Of a stretch of DNA of 64,000 nt, positions 13,201 to 21,296 are shown one piece after another; within the stretch, counting starts at the first letter, position 1; each line of letters begins with the position of its first letter. The notes beneath the pieces are model-generated. The model was given only the letters and a program-made list of their open reading frames with translations, was not told the origin of the DNA and did no database searches. The stretch is from Cyprinodon diabolis. Lineage: Eukaryota; Chordata; Actinopteri; Cyprinodontiformes; Cyprinodontidae. The DNA lies in contig CM060065.1 of assembly GCA_030533445.1 (NCBI GenBank), positions 7,688,974 to 7,752,973 on the forward strand, in the 5' to 3' direction. A program made the translations under genes and the position numbers.

Positions 13201-13710
13201 GCATCTACATTACAGAATGGATTTTATTCCATCATTGTTGCAACCAAAGTGATTGTTAAATAAATGGAAATTTAAAAATATGCAACCCAGAAATAAAACT
13301 CTGAACGGCTTCTTTGAAAAAAGATTTTGAAATTACTTTTCTCGTATTTCATTCTTTCAAATAATGGGAAAAAAAACTTCAAAAGCTTTCACTGACTGGT
13401 TCTGCCACAGCTTTTTAAGAGAAAGAATGAAAATATTGACATAACGAGAAAAAAGGGCCACAGTTATTCTTTTTTTATGTCTGTCAAGGATAAACTGCTA
13501 CAACGCCCTGCATGTTCAGACGCCGTTTGGAGGATACAAGATGTCGGGAAATGGACGAGAGCTGTAAGAAGCATCTGTATTTGGTCGCCTCTCTTTCACT
13601 TTGCATCACTGAGCAAGTTTTTCTGTTCTGACCCCTCTAGAGGAGAATATGCGCTGGCAGAATACTCCGAGGTAAAAACCGTGACCTTCAAGATGAATTC
13701 AATCATGTGA
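1156..13710 (+). CDS. aldh1a3: Retinaldehyde dehydrogenase ALDH1A3, C-terminal nine exons (gene partial at 5' end)
   Basis: Cytosolic NAD-dependent dehydrogenase of the ALDH1A family, which oxidises retinaldehyde to retinoic acid. Nine exons are seen: 1156-1217, 3902-4030, 5489-5602, 6679-6781, 7057-7241, 12026-12190, 13039-13196, 13489-13563, 13641-13710. Their lengths and phases agree (353 codons including stop TGA at 13708-13710), and boundaries match the mammalian ALDH1A layout. Motifs in order: [32 protein letters not shown] with the general-base Glu, QGQCC with the nucleophile Cys, [26 protein letters not shown], and the C-terminal [15 protein letters not shown]. About 160 residues, probably four exons, lie left of the window. 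KNPCIV and GEYALAEY favour 1A3 over 1A2, and lrrk1 follows immediately as in human. No frameshift or stop is seen. ALDH1A2 is the main alternative. Confidence 0.93.
1853..2314 (+). mobile_element. SINE-like retroposon 'B' with AATTG-type tail
   Basis: Holds the fish-wide segment with cctggttctgctggaggttt and cttcctgttaaaa, and ends in repeated gaattgaattg. It is flanked by 6-bp direct repeats TTGATG (1847-1852 and 2315-2320) within repeat C. Further copies lie at 12200-12925 (split), 39305-39470 (partial) and 16084-16165 (minus, tail only). Confidence 0.65.
2525..2795 (+). mobile_element. CACTGGAAAAA element, copy A (271 bp)
   Basis: Terminal inverted repeats CACTGGGAAAAA and TTTTTCCAGTG. 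The interior is rich in ttaaaataag-type segments and matches the minus-strand copy at 10345-11151. Inserted in repeat C. Confidence 0.6.
3090..3640. mobile_element. Short inverted-repeat DNA element
   Basis: Left end gccccaatcccaaactagcc and right end gtctgggattgggcc form an inverted pair. Nearby are paired cccctaagtac-like and ttagggggtagtg-like stretches. No ORF of note. Superfamily undetermined; lies in an aldh1a3 intron. Confidence 0.5.
3902..4030 (+). CDS. aldh1a3: aldh1a3 exon with PWNFP and cofactor-pocket motifs
   Basis: 43 codons in phase 0, the same length as the mammalian exon. It begins [16 protein letters not shown] and contains [14 protein letters not shown]. The Lys of VKPAEQ contacts the NAD ribose in the family. 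The acceptor follows a long T run; the donor is the weak gtctga, though the next exon joins in frame. Confidence 0.92.
4130..5300. repeat. AT-rich intron filled with 'aaactgaaa/tttcagttt' repeat
   Basis: Short words aaactgaaa and tttcagtttc recur in both orientations. The segment cctgaatgcaacagctggaa (about 4335) recurs in variant form at 6170-6200 and 63605-63640, so a dispersed AT-rich family D is likely. No coding signal between the exons. Confidence 0.4.
5489..5602 (+). CDS. aldh1a3: aldh1a3 exon with Rossmann-fold FTGSTE motif
   Basis: 38 codons, phase 0 to 0, acceptor tttctcag and donor gtgcgt. Reads [13 protein letters not shown], then VAFTGSTE, the NAD-binding glycine turn. The length equals that of the mammalian exon. 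Confidence 0.93.
5700..5965 (+). repeat. Dispersed fish repeat, inverted relative of 585-1040
   Basis: Contains cacctgcttccaatctgctg and attagcctg, the reverse complement of the core at 815-850. Truncated copy in an aldh1a3 intron. Confidence 0.45.
6679..6781 (+). CDS. aldh1a3: aldh1a3 exon with general-base glutamate
   Basis: Acceptor gctttcag, donor gtaagt. Reads [19 protein letters not shown] and then [10 protein letters not shown]. The Glu of LELGGK is the catalytic general base of ALDHs. It ends in phase 1 (T), completed by TG in the next exon. Confidence 0.93.
7057..7241 (+). CDS. aldh1a3: aldh1a3 exon with catalytic cysteine
   Basis: Acceptor gtatccgcag, donor gtgtga. Contains [16 protein letters not shown] with the nucleophile Cys. 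Just upstream, the Ala-His pair usual in ALDH1A and ALDH2 is Ile-Gln here ([10 protein letters not shown]). It ends GPQ in phase 0, before a 4.8-kb repeat-filled intron. Confidence 0.93.
7420..8090. mobile_element. Putative hAT-type non-autonomous element
   Basis: Ends CAGGGCTGAACTGGG and CAGTGCAGCCCTG are inverted repeats. The flanks (gaggcaga / catacaga) share only 5 of 8 bases, so the duplication is weak. 671 bp, no intact ORF. Confidence 0.4.
8397..10008 (-). mobile_element. Complete Tc1/mariner transposon (1,612 bp)
   Basis: Begins CAGGTGCTGGTCATAAAATT and ends with its reverse complement. The inverted repeats exceed 200 bp and are almost identical. A TA target duplication lies at 8395-8396 and 10009-10010. 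It encodes one open transposase on the minus strand. The empty target survives in repeat E copy 2 near 50203-50217. Confidence 0.95.
8685..9689 (-). CDS. Tc1-like transposase, DD34E, apparently intact
   Basis: 334 residues from MGKTADLT; an in-frame ATG 36 bases upstream (9725) is less likely because family members begin MGK. It catalyses cut-and-paste transposition at TA sites. The N-terminal half has paired helix-turn-helix regions and a GRKR-like linker. The acidic triad is complete: Asp in MFSDESKF, Asp in QQDLAPAH, and Glu 35 positions later in [11 protein letters not shown]. No stop or frameshift is present and the length is normal for Tc1. Antisense to aldh1a3 within its intron. Whether it is active cannot be told from sequence. 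Confidence 0.93.
   Translation of the reverse strand: MGKTADLTVVQKTTIDTLHKEGKTQKVIAKEAGCSQSSVSKHINREAKGRKRCGRKKCTSKRDNRTLERIVKQNPFKNVGEIHKEWTAAGVSASRTTTHRRMKDMGFCCRIPCVKPLLNHRQRQKRLAWAKEKQDWTAGEWSKVMFSDESKFCISFGNQGPRVWRKRREALHPRCLKSSVKFPQSVMVWGAMSSAGVGPLCFLRSRVNAATYQEVLEHFMLPAADQLFGDADFIFQQDLAPAHSAKATSTWLKDHGIPVLNWPANSPDLNPIENLWGIVKKKMQYTRPNNSEELKATIRATWAIITPEQCHRLIDSMPRRIAAVIQAKGGPTKY
10345..11151 (-). mobile_element. CACTGGAAAAA element, copy B, with nested insertion
   Basis: Reverse-orientation relative of 2525-2795, with ends CACTGGAAAAA and TTTTCCAGTG. It is split by the 520-bp element at 10386-10905. Confidence 0.6.
10386..10905. mobile_element. Nested TIR element (TTAAAGCTACAGTGTGTAA)
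   Basis: Left end TTAAAGCTACAGTGTGTAA and right end TTACACACTGTAGCTTTAA are perfect inverted repeats of 19 bp. The right subterminal region has gctagatgtcgctaaaag, a common fish non-autonomous element signature. No ORF. Confidence 0.7.
11405..11764. mobile_element. hAT-type MITE (360 bp)
   Basis: TIRs TAGGGTGACTAGA and TCTGGTCACCCTA; the flanking octamers cagtaaac and tggtaaac agree at 6 of 8. GC-rich interior produces overlapping antisense ORFs that are not genes. Confidence 0.55.
12026..12190 (+). CDS. aldh1a3: aldh1a3 exon, catalytic domain
   Basis: 55 codons, phase 0 to 0, identical in length to the human exon. Reads [20 protein letters not shown] and ends MRIAKEE. Acceptor ttgttatcag, donor gttaca. 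Confidence 0.93.
12200..12925 (+). mobile_element. SINE-like retroposon 'B', second copy, split
   Basis: Contains the same gcctggttctg and ttcttcctgttaaaa segments as 1853-2314 and ends actgaactgaattg. An L2-like tail (12345-12540) sits inside it. Lies in an aldh1a3 intron. Confidence 0.55.
12345..12540 (+). repeat. L2-like retroposon tail
   Basis: Carries gtgtgagtgtgtgtgtgaat, ttgccctgcgatagactggc, cctctcgcccgtagac and ends gggataagtcggatggaaaa. This is a ubiquitous fish LINE/SINE tail; family name from memory. Copies also lie at 24.0, 27.5, 36.1 and 39.6-41.2 kb. Confidence 0.6.
13039..13196 (+). CDS. aldh1a3: aldh1a3 exon beginning IFGPV
   Basis: Acceptor gctttcag, donor gtgagc. Begins [11 protein letters not shown], includes [15 protein letters not shown], and ends GTVW with the Trp codon split TG|G across the intron. 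Confidence 0.92.
13489..13563 (+). CDS. aldh1a3: aldh1a3 exon with PFGG motif
   Basis: Acceptor gtctgtcaag (AAG acceptor) after a T-rich tract; donor gtaaga. Reads [20 protein letters not shown] and then NGREL, with the last Leu codon split CT|A. Confidence 0.91.
13641..13710 (+). CDS. aldh1a3: aldh1a3 terminal coding exon
   Basis: Only a 77-bp intron precedes it. Reads [20 protein letters not shown] and then IM, ending TGA at 13708-13710. The tail is a few residues different from the mammalian one, as expected in this variable end. Confidence 0.92.
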
Positions 13711-13975
13711 GACGAGCTCAGAGAGTCCGCCTCCACGTCTTCCACCATTCCCTATACTGACTTTAGCATCTAGTCGAAAACCAAATAGAGCAAAAGAAAG
13801 GTTGATTTATATTCTTAGTTGTCTGGGTTGTGAACTTTGACAGAATTATTATAATTTCTTCACCTTTTAAATGATAATCTAATACATATCAGAGATTTAT
13901 TCCGGAGCACTCCGGAGATCTCTCTTTCAGCATTTCTCACTGCCTTATTTAATAAACATGTTTAATTCCTAACAA
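13711..13975 (+). terminator. aldh1a3: aldh1a3 3' UTR and polyadenylation signal
   Basis: An AATAAA hexamer lies at 13951-13956, about 240 bases after the stop, followed by a T/GT-rich stretch. It is the first canonical signal downstream. The cleavage site is inferred. Confidence 0.55.
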
Positions 13976-14479
13976 ACACAAAAAATGTTTTGTTTTAACA
14001 AGGATTCAAAACAGAAGATTAAATAACTTGCTGTAAATTAGAATTATGAGAATGAAATGAATTGATGGTGACTCCATGTAAATATTCGTTTGAAAAGCCA
14101 TGTAGAAAACTCAAAATTAAAAAGTAGAAATTGAGCATCAAGACCTGAAGTGTGATTGTAGCCTAAGGCTGGGATAAACCCTAACATTGTCTCCAACCCC
14201 CCATCATTCAGGTCCTGCAGCTAAAGCAGCTTCTTCCAAAAGCTCCACCACCTTCTAATCTAATCACAGATGTTAAACGTGCAAGCTCAGGGCCTTCAGG
14301 TCACTTCTCTGCGATATAAGAGGGCCCCAGAAATGATCATTTCCAGGAAAAACTTTGGCCCCTAAAGGGAGATATTAGTGAGATCTCTGTGCTGATATGT
14401 GAATCAAAGAACAAACCTTAAAGGATAAGAGAAAGTGTAACAAACAGTACCTTTATGTAATGAACCCAGACTTCATGAT

Positions 14480-15650
14480 ATAATAAACTTGACTACAGTA
14501 CAAACAGCATTTTGTTATACAGTAGCAGCCATTCAAAATGGCCCTTCCCAGTCAAACGTCAGCCGAATGGTAGCCCACTTCCCTGCAACTCCCAGCAAAA
14601 TCCCCTCCAACTTCCAGCCACTGGAGGGCCCCCCACTCCTCTTCCTGGGCATGCAAATGTTTTTACTCCGACTCCACCCTTTCATTGAATTACAGGGTGT
14701 CGTGATCTTACTAAAGTTCAGACCCAAACGCAGAAAACCGAACAGGGAGACCAAGGAAAAGGTTTAACAGATTTTATTGAAGAGGTAAAACAGAGGGAGA
14801 AATGTTGCTCTGAACACAGCTCAACCGGAACTGAAAAGTGAGGGAAAGACACAGCGATTAGTTCAGGCTCAGTGGGGAATTTGACTTGTGAACTTGGAGA
14901 AGAGGTTTTGGTTGCTGACTCACGTTTCCAGAGAAGTAGTTGAATCCTTGACTCCTGTCTGTGTGCCATGGTTCCAGTGTTTGTCTGATTCGGTGGAGGG
15001 CGGAACAGGGTTTACCCAGAATGTGGTTGTTTGTAGGTGAATGGAGAAACTGACTACCACTCAGAATTCCTGCGGTACTTGAACGGGTCGTAGTGGAGAT
15101 GAATCCCTTTCTCAGTGCGAAGCTCAAACGATCTCTTGGGGAAAGTGGATCCAAACCTCCTGTTTGAATCCCAGCTCAGTTTGAAGCTCAGTTGATCCCT
15201 CCAGGGAGAGAAGGTCCGAGAAATCCAGTTTGCAGGATGACTTCCTGCCAAGAGGCAAAGACAAAAACAAAGTTAAACTCAGGTTGACAAAAACTCAGCA
15301 AGACTCACCTTGGCTAGAGTACCCAAAACTGGCAAACACTCTGGCATCCAGGTAGTGGCAGTCAGCAGCTTAAGAACACTCCGTTTAACGAGTAAACCAT
15401 CAGCAGGTGTGTGAGGAGGCAGACCAGAACCAGGCGCCTCCTGGTGGATGAAGGGAGACAAACACAGAAATACAGACACAAAAACAGGAGTGGTGACACA
15501 GGGTATGACCAGGAGATGACGCTTCTATTTAGATCTTAATGTCCTCAAATCTTGACTGACAGAATATTTTAGTACAAAGATTGATGATTAAAAAGGAATT
15601 GTAGGGGACTGGCCAAGCGCCCATTAAGGAAAGTGGGGAAATTTTCAATG
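14480..15650 (+). repeat. Repeat 'C' copy 2, interrupted
   Basis: Left part 14505-14698 (agcagccattcaaaatggcc) and right part 15505-15650 (aggaaagtggggaaa) match copies at 1812-2890 and 48005-48270. A ~798-bp element separates them. Confidence 0.55.
14699..15497. mobile_element. Nested non-autonomous element, probably hAT-type
   Basis: Inserted in repeat C with flanking tacagggt (14691-14698) and cacagggt (15497-15504), agreeing at 7 of 8. Starts GTCGTGATC and contains cagacccaaacgcag, like 585-1040. Terminal repeats are weak. Confidence 0.5.
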
Positions 15651-16083
15651 GCTAATATATATGCATCAAAATGCAATAAAATCCATTCATGTATTTTGTG
15701 ATAATTTCTGCAGCATTTTATAATTGCCAAGAAAAGTCTATACAGTACATTTCTGTGGCATAAAATTTCAAAGTTCTTTACATGAGGGAAAAAAAGGAGA
15801 AATAAAAGTACATTGCAGGGGCATAGAAGTAACATGAGCAAAAAAGACAGTAAAGATGAAAAATTCTAATGATTATATTAAAAAGAAAGTCCCTCAAACT
15901 TAAAACTTAACTGATAACAATCTTACATTTTGCTATGGTTATTGCAAAAATATGAACGGTTACTCTTTTTGAAAAAACAACCATGTATTATCAATTCTGA
16001 TAAGTATTCCATAATCAACCAGCAACTAGTTTTTGTGTTCCTCCTAATCAATATAAATGTAATAAATGTGATGTTTTGGACCA

Positions 16084-16165
16084 TTTCAATTTCAATTCAA
16101 TTCAGTTTATTTATATAGCGCCAAATTCACAACACATGTCATCTCAAGGCACTTTACAGTTCATT
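16084..16165 (-). repeat. SINE-like 'B' tail fragment
   Basis: Contains attcaattcagtttatttat, atagcgcc and catctcaaggcactttacag, the reverse complement of the 3' end of retroposon B. Truncated. Confidence 0.65.
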
Positions 16166-16719
16166 TAAATCTTTTATATTCCTTTTAATTACTGCCAAAG
16201 TGTTGTAATTGAGTTGATTATTCTATTTCATATCCCAGATAGAAACATCACATAAACAGCCTTTTCAATGCAAGCATGACCAGAACAACCTGTGTTTAAA
16301 ACAAAAAACAAAAGCTGAATGTTCCACAAAATCATACCACCAGTTTAACTCAAACTAAAAAGCATAAAGTAGATTCCCAAGACTTAAATATTCATGTACG
16401 CTATGTGTATCTTTAGACTTCTAGATGACCCGCAGAGACAACTAACGTTCACATTTACCCCATTTAAATAAAAAAACCTCTGAAAAGAACATAAATTCAG
16501 TGTTTGTAATGTTAAATGTTAGTATGATGATGTGAATAAATAATCACTGTATGTCTGAGGTCAGTTTTTGGTTATTATATATTAACATTTAGACTGTAAA
16601 ATTAGTTACTGTAGGACAGCTGACTTGAGAGGAGCGTTGCTGCCTCCTTCTGGTTTAAAGGGGAACTGCTTGTTTTAAAGAATCAGATCCACATGGGAAC
16701 AACCAGATCATGCAGGTCA

Positions 16720-17260
16720 GAGGTTACAGATTAGTGGACCACGGTCCGGATCTGGACCAAGCTGCTGTCTACTCTGGACCCAACCTGATTTAATACATTC
16801 ATAAATTACCGCATGTTGTCCACCGACAGTTTAAAGGTAAAGCCCTCCAGAGCGTCCTGAACCAGGCTGCAGGTGATACACATTATCCAATGAGCTGCTG
16901 TCAGTCTGGGTTGCTGCTGCTGCTACTTTTAGACACAGCAGGCAAACCTGTGGCAAGCCGGGCGATGGGAAAGAAGGAGAAGATGATGAGAAAAAGAGAG
17001 CAGAGAAAGTGTGGACTGCTGGAAGAACTGCAATGAACTGGTGAAAGAAAAGTGAAATGGCGCTCAAAGATGACCCTGCACATTTAGAGGATGTTTGGCT
17101 CAACCTGCTGCTGTGAAGCAGGATTCTCCACCATGAACAGAACCAAAAATAAATATGGATCCAGGCTCAAAATGAGCACCTTGATATGTGCTTTAGAATG
17201 GCTGTCTCCATTCAAACCCAGGTTTAAAGCCTTGCAGCACTTTCTGATGTCTTGTTACCA
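16720..17260 (+). pseudogene. hAT transposase C-terminal remnant
   Basis: At about 17110-17240 the + strand reads CEAGFSTMNRTKNKYGSRLK followed by a Leu-rich stretch and FKPRFKAL. This resembles the dimerisation end of hAT transposases and their domesticated relatives (EPM2AIP1/FAM200/ZBED5 type). No intact ORF spans the region and the rest of the protein is missing. Upstream, ggaccacggtccggatctgg is typical of the same element type. Confidence 0.5.
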
Positions 17261-18428
17261 AGTGTAAAACTACAGGGGGAAAGGTCTTGCCCCCCAGCAG
17301 CCTCCTTCTTTTATAATTATTAATTACTTGTTTGTCTAAAAACCTCTTACAGCCTTCAAATGTAACATTAATTTACAGAAAAATATACTTTTCAGGATAT
17401 AAAGCTTGAAAAAAAATTACTTGCACTCAACCATGATGTTTGAGACAGAAGCAATGAACCAAAGTGGTAGATTTGGATCTTTTTTTGGGACAATTTGTTG
17501 CCAACAACTGTTTCCTTAAGGTCTCACTAAAGGGATGATTGGAATCACTCCTGCATGATCATCAAAGTTCTTTCTGTGTATTTGTGTCTTCTCATTTATT
17601 TATTTGTGAAGTATTTGTTTTAATTTGTTAGCCTACACCTTAACATTGTTTTACATAAACATATTTCTTACATATTTCAATAAAGTAATCAAGCATTGCT
17701 GCCTTGCCCAGACTTTTTGTACCTCTGTTGCCCAACTTGTAAAATTTTCTCCATCCAGCACTACTTGCTTCAGAAATGCCCTAGAAATGTTATTAGTATT
17801 GAAGCAGAGGTTAAAACTAAACTATTTTTTTTCCAAAGTTAACTGAAGTACCTGAAGCAGAGTGTAGGTCATTCTAAACACCTCTGATTATGAAGCACCA
17901 ACCAGTAAATACAGCAGATGATGGGTAAACAGTTTGTGCAGCGTAATGCAGGTAATAGATCTGAACGACCAGTTAAAGCTCTGAAGTCACGGCTCTGTTT
18001 TCAGTAGCGACCTGCTTCATGGAGGCATCCTTGCATTTCAACATCAGCAGAAACCTGACAATTTAAAAATGAACTGATGCAGCAGAAAGAGACAGAAAAT
18101 GACTGTGTTGGTTTTCAGGTCAGAATTAGCCCAGTCATCGGTTAAGTACCGGCACTTGGTGTTATGCTGAGGTTGATAAAAGATTTTAAAAAGGACTCAA
18201 ATACAAGAAAAGACACATATCTAAAATATAACTCTAAGTCAAAGTTACTTCATTGTGAGTAGCAAAAAAAAAATATCTCGGGTCAATTTCATAAAGAAAA
18301 CATAAGATATTTACCGTGAACTGTTAATCAATATTTAAAAGTTGCAATAAATAAGTTTAGAAATAAAATCTTGAAAAAAACAAAATCTAACTAATTTAAA
18401 CTAATGGTTTATATAGTAAAATTCTTAA

Positions 18429-18992
18429 CCCTTTATAGGGCACTATGTAATAATCAAAATTTCAAGTGTTATTGGAAACCAGGGCAAAAAAGTTAAGAAA
18501 TGTATTTCAATGTAATAACAAGAAAGGCAAGCTTGCCTGAATATATTAAAAATAAAAGTGTTTCTATAATAAATTCATGAATAACACTCTGAGAGTGAAA
18601 AACAATTTATTTATTTTGGGGAGCAACATAACCTTAGAGGCCATAATGCTGACACTGGCACTGGCATTTTTTAGTTTATCATGAGGTTCCGTTTTTGGCA
18701 AAAATTAGCAGATGTAAAATGTCTAGATGTTGTGCTGTTTTTGCATGTGTTGTCTACATATGTATAAGTTGCACATGTATTTGTTGCATATGTAGATTCT
18801 GCAGGTCTATGTTTTGTATGTAGGTGTTGCATATGATTATGCCACAACAGCACAACATCTAGACATTATACATCATCTGCTTATTTTTGATACAAACGGT
18901 GCCTTATAGTTTATAAACCTAAATTGTCAACTAGGTGTATTAACTTTTTAACTTTTCAATTGTTTTTTTTTTTTAACCTTTTTTCAACTTAA
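18429..18992 (+). mobile_element. piggyBac-like non-autonomous element, copy 1 (5' part)
   Basis: Begins CCCTTTATAGGGCA right after TTAA (18425-18428). It aligns with 32426-33038 until the junction at 18992, where another element starts. It holds a nested MITE at 18680-18906. The right end is missing here. Confidence 0.6.
18680..18906. mobile_element. Nested hAT-type MITE (227 bp) with long TIRs
   Basis: Perfect 8-bp duplication TAGTTTAT (18672-18679, 18907-18914). Imperfect TIRs of about 55 bp include a perfect 22-bp core (ATGTCTAGATGTTGTGCTGT). The corresponding site in copy 2 (32726-32733, tagattat) is empty. Confidence 0.75.
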
Positions 18993-18994
18993 TA

Positions 18995-19428
18995 GGGCTC
19001 GGGACCCACGTGGCATTGTGGGACGTCACGGTCATATTGACGGCTACACAAACGTAAACATAGCTCTGATACAACGTTGTTGTTGAAAGAAGAGACGTAG
19101 AAGTAGAGAGAAAAAAGATGTTAAAATCCCGAAAAAGATCTGGAATTTACCAGGACACATTAAATAGAGAAGCCAGGGACCGGTATGTTGACAAAATCAG
19201 CATTATTAATAATTTGGATCCATATGAAGTTCCAAACAATGAGTTGAGCACCGATGAGCCCACAGCCCACAACACAGCAACGGTTTACCATGATTGAAAT
19301 CAAGTTAAGGTGAAATTAATCAAATTAAAACACGGCTGAGAAGGAGTACAGTATGCGGTAGTCATAGGCAGTAGTCGGCCGTCAAGATGGCGGCGACGCA
19401 AAGTGCTGACGTCATGACGACCAAGCCC
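18995..19428 (+). mobile_element. TA-flanked TIR element with captured ORF fragment
   Basis: Ends GGGCTCGG and CCAAGCCC are inverted repeats (one mismatch), flanked by TA at 18993-18994 and 19429-19430. The right end carries AAGATGGCGGC (YY1-type) and TGACGTCA (CRE, 19407-19414). It encloses a 59-codon ORF. Confidence 0.6.
19118..19297 (+). pseudogene. N-terminal exon-like ORF of a transposon protein
   Basis: 59 codons from ATG 19118 to TGA 19295-19297, beginning MLKSRKRSGIYQ and including EARDRYVDKISIINNLDPYE. From memory, the RDRYxxK...LDPYE pattern is the N-terminus of fish transposon-encoded proteins carrying SWIM/YqaJ-exonuclease domains; those domains are absent here. Probably the leftover first exon in a non-autonomous copy. 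Confidence 0.4.
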
Positions 19429-19639
19429 TATTTAGAATTTTTTTTTTTTAAACAGAATTTTTCTAAATTTCGGGACAATATTGTCTGATAAAGAGCACAT
19501 TTATATCCATGTTTAAGCCAGAAGGATTTGACTTTTCAATATGTCTTCCCTATGACTTTAAAGTTTGAATATGACCGGACTTGTCCTTTAAGAAAGCAAT
19601 GAATTGTCATAGTCTGTGGACATAGGGGCCCCTTTAGGG

Positions 19640-19971
19640 CCCATTCGGCTCCGCCGCTGTCCACAGGTCCAGTCTTTCTCAGAGGCGCTGTGGTTTCTGC
19701 TGGACTCTCCCTCTGCAGAGCCTCCAGCCTTGCAGTGGGCGGGCTGTTGTCTCAGGAATGATAGCGGAACTAGTAGTTGTTGTTGTTGAAGCCCAGCTGC
19801 TCCGGGCTGCTGTACGCATGTGTGGCAGCAGCGTGTGTGTCCGGGTTGGGGAGTTTGGATCTGAGATTTAGGAAGTGCGCTGGAAGCTTCCAGCCAGAGC
19901 AGCAGACGTCCTGGTTCGGCGGGAACAGATGCAGTCCTGTCGGGATGGAAGCTGGACCCTTCAGCCGTGAG
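19640..19971 (+). promoter_or_regulatory. lrrk1: Candidate lrrk1 promoter and non-coding exon 1
   Basis: A GC-rich stretch stands out from AT-rich surroundings, with a GGGCGGG GC box at 19737-19743 and a good donor (gtgaga) after 19971. Spliced to 29784 it would be a 5' UTR. The ATG at 19945 would then open a 24-codon upstream ORF that stops in exon 2 before the main ATG. This is inference from composition, splice signal and position; it could instead be unrelated single-copy or repeat DNA. Confidence 0.4.
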
Positions 19972-20449
19972 GTGAGATATGGGTTCGGGTTTTCAGCCTG
20001 GTTGAAGGAGTTAAACGGTGGGAAACATGTAGCGGGTCCAGACTTCCGGAATGATTGGACCAGAACCTCCATAGTTCTGTTTCTGAGGAATAACATGGGG
20101 CAGAGAGAGCTGACATGGGGCAGAGAGAGCGCAGGGAGCTGGAAGGGTTCAGAAATCACACCGACAAAAAGTTATTCACTGGGAAGGAGTTCAGCATTTC
20201 TGAAAAACTAATAACTGAATTAGAAAGTTACTGTAAAAATAACGATAGAAAACCTCCCATTTAAAGCGTCTCTCAGGTGCTAGTTTTATTATTTGCATTT
20301 TAATCTAATTATTAAGTTATTATTTATCATAACCACTCTTGTTGGGGCCAATTTTACCAGAAGCGACCCCATTCTCTTGAAACACTGCAGCAGATTTTGC
20401 ACACAAAAAAAAGGATGAATAAAAATTTATATATATATATATATGTGTA

Positions 20450-21235
20450 CACACTACCATTCAAAAGTTTGGGGTCACATTGAAATGTCCTTATTTTTGA
20501 AGGAAAAGCACTGTACTTTTCAGAGGACAGCACAAACAGGCTCTAATCAGAATAGAAAAAGAAGTGGGAGGCCGCGCTGCACAACTGAGCAAGAAGATAA
20601 GTACATTAGAGTCTCTAGTTTGAGAAACAGACGCCTCACAGGTCCCCAACTGGCATCTTCATTAAATAGTACCCGCAGTAGCCCGTTTGTGCTGTCCTCT
20701 GAAGGGAGTAGTACACACCGTTGTAGGAAATCTTCAATTTCTTAGCAATTTCTTACATGGAATAGCCTTCATTTCTAAGAACAAGAATAGCCTGTCGAAT
20801 TTCAGATGAAAGTTCTCTTTTTATGGCCATTTTGAGCGTTTAATTGACCCCACAAATGTGATGCTCTAGAAACTTAATCTGCTCAAAGGAAGGTCATTTT
20901 TGTAGCTTGTGTAATGAGCTAAACTGTTTTCAGATGTGTGAACATGATTGCACAAGAGTTTTCTAATCATCAATCAGCCTTCTGAGCAAATGAGCAAACA
21001 CATTGTACCATTAGAACACTGGAGTGATAGTTGCTGGAAATGGGCCTCTATACACCTATGTAGATATTACACCAAAAAACAGACAATTGCAGCTAGAAGT
21101 CATTTACCACATTAGCAATGTATAGAGTGTATTTCTTTAAAGTTAAGACTAGTTTAAAGTTATCTTCATTGAAAAGTACAGTGCTTTTCCTTCAAAAATA
21201 AGGACATTTCACTGACCCCAAACTTTTGAACGGTA

Positions 21236-21238
<3 letters not shown>
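20450..21238. mobile_element. Tc1-like non-autonomous element with internally inverted transposase fragments
   Basis: Long TIRs (cactaccattcaaaagtttg left, its inverse right) extend through ttgaaggaaaagcactgtac. The interior has a + strand fragment (NRKRSGRPRCTTEQEDKYIR) and a minus fragment at about 20695-20830 (SSEIRQAILVLRNEGYS). These are neighbouring parts of one transposase, now head to head. Bordered by (TA)n on both sides. Confidence 0.8.
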
Positions 21239-21292
<54 letters not shown>

Positions 21293-21296
21293 CACA
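21239..21296. repeat. (TA)n microsatellite
   Basis: Runs of TA directly abut the right end of the Tc1-like element at 21238. Confidence 0.9.

Noticed and set aside
1156..13710. Assignment as aldh1a2
   Set aside because: [15 protein letters not shown] and GEYALAEY fit 1A3 better, and lrrk1 adjacency is the 1A3 locus.
19945..19971. MEAGPFSRE as the lrrk1 N-terminus
   Set aside because: It ends in phase 0, whereas 29784 needs one preceding base; spliced together it reaches a stop, so at most it is an upstream ORF.
19770..20211. Overlapping ORFs on both strands of the GC-rich island (129 and 144 codons)
   Set aside because: GC-rich composition lengthens ORFs; both run through the predicted splice donor at 19971 and show no domain.
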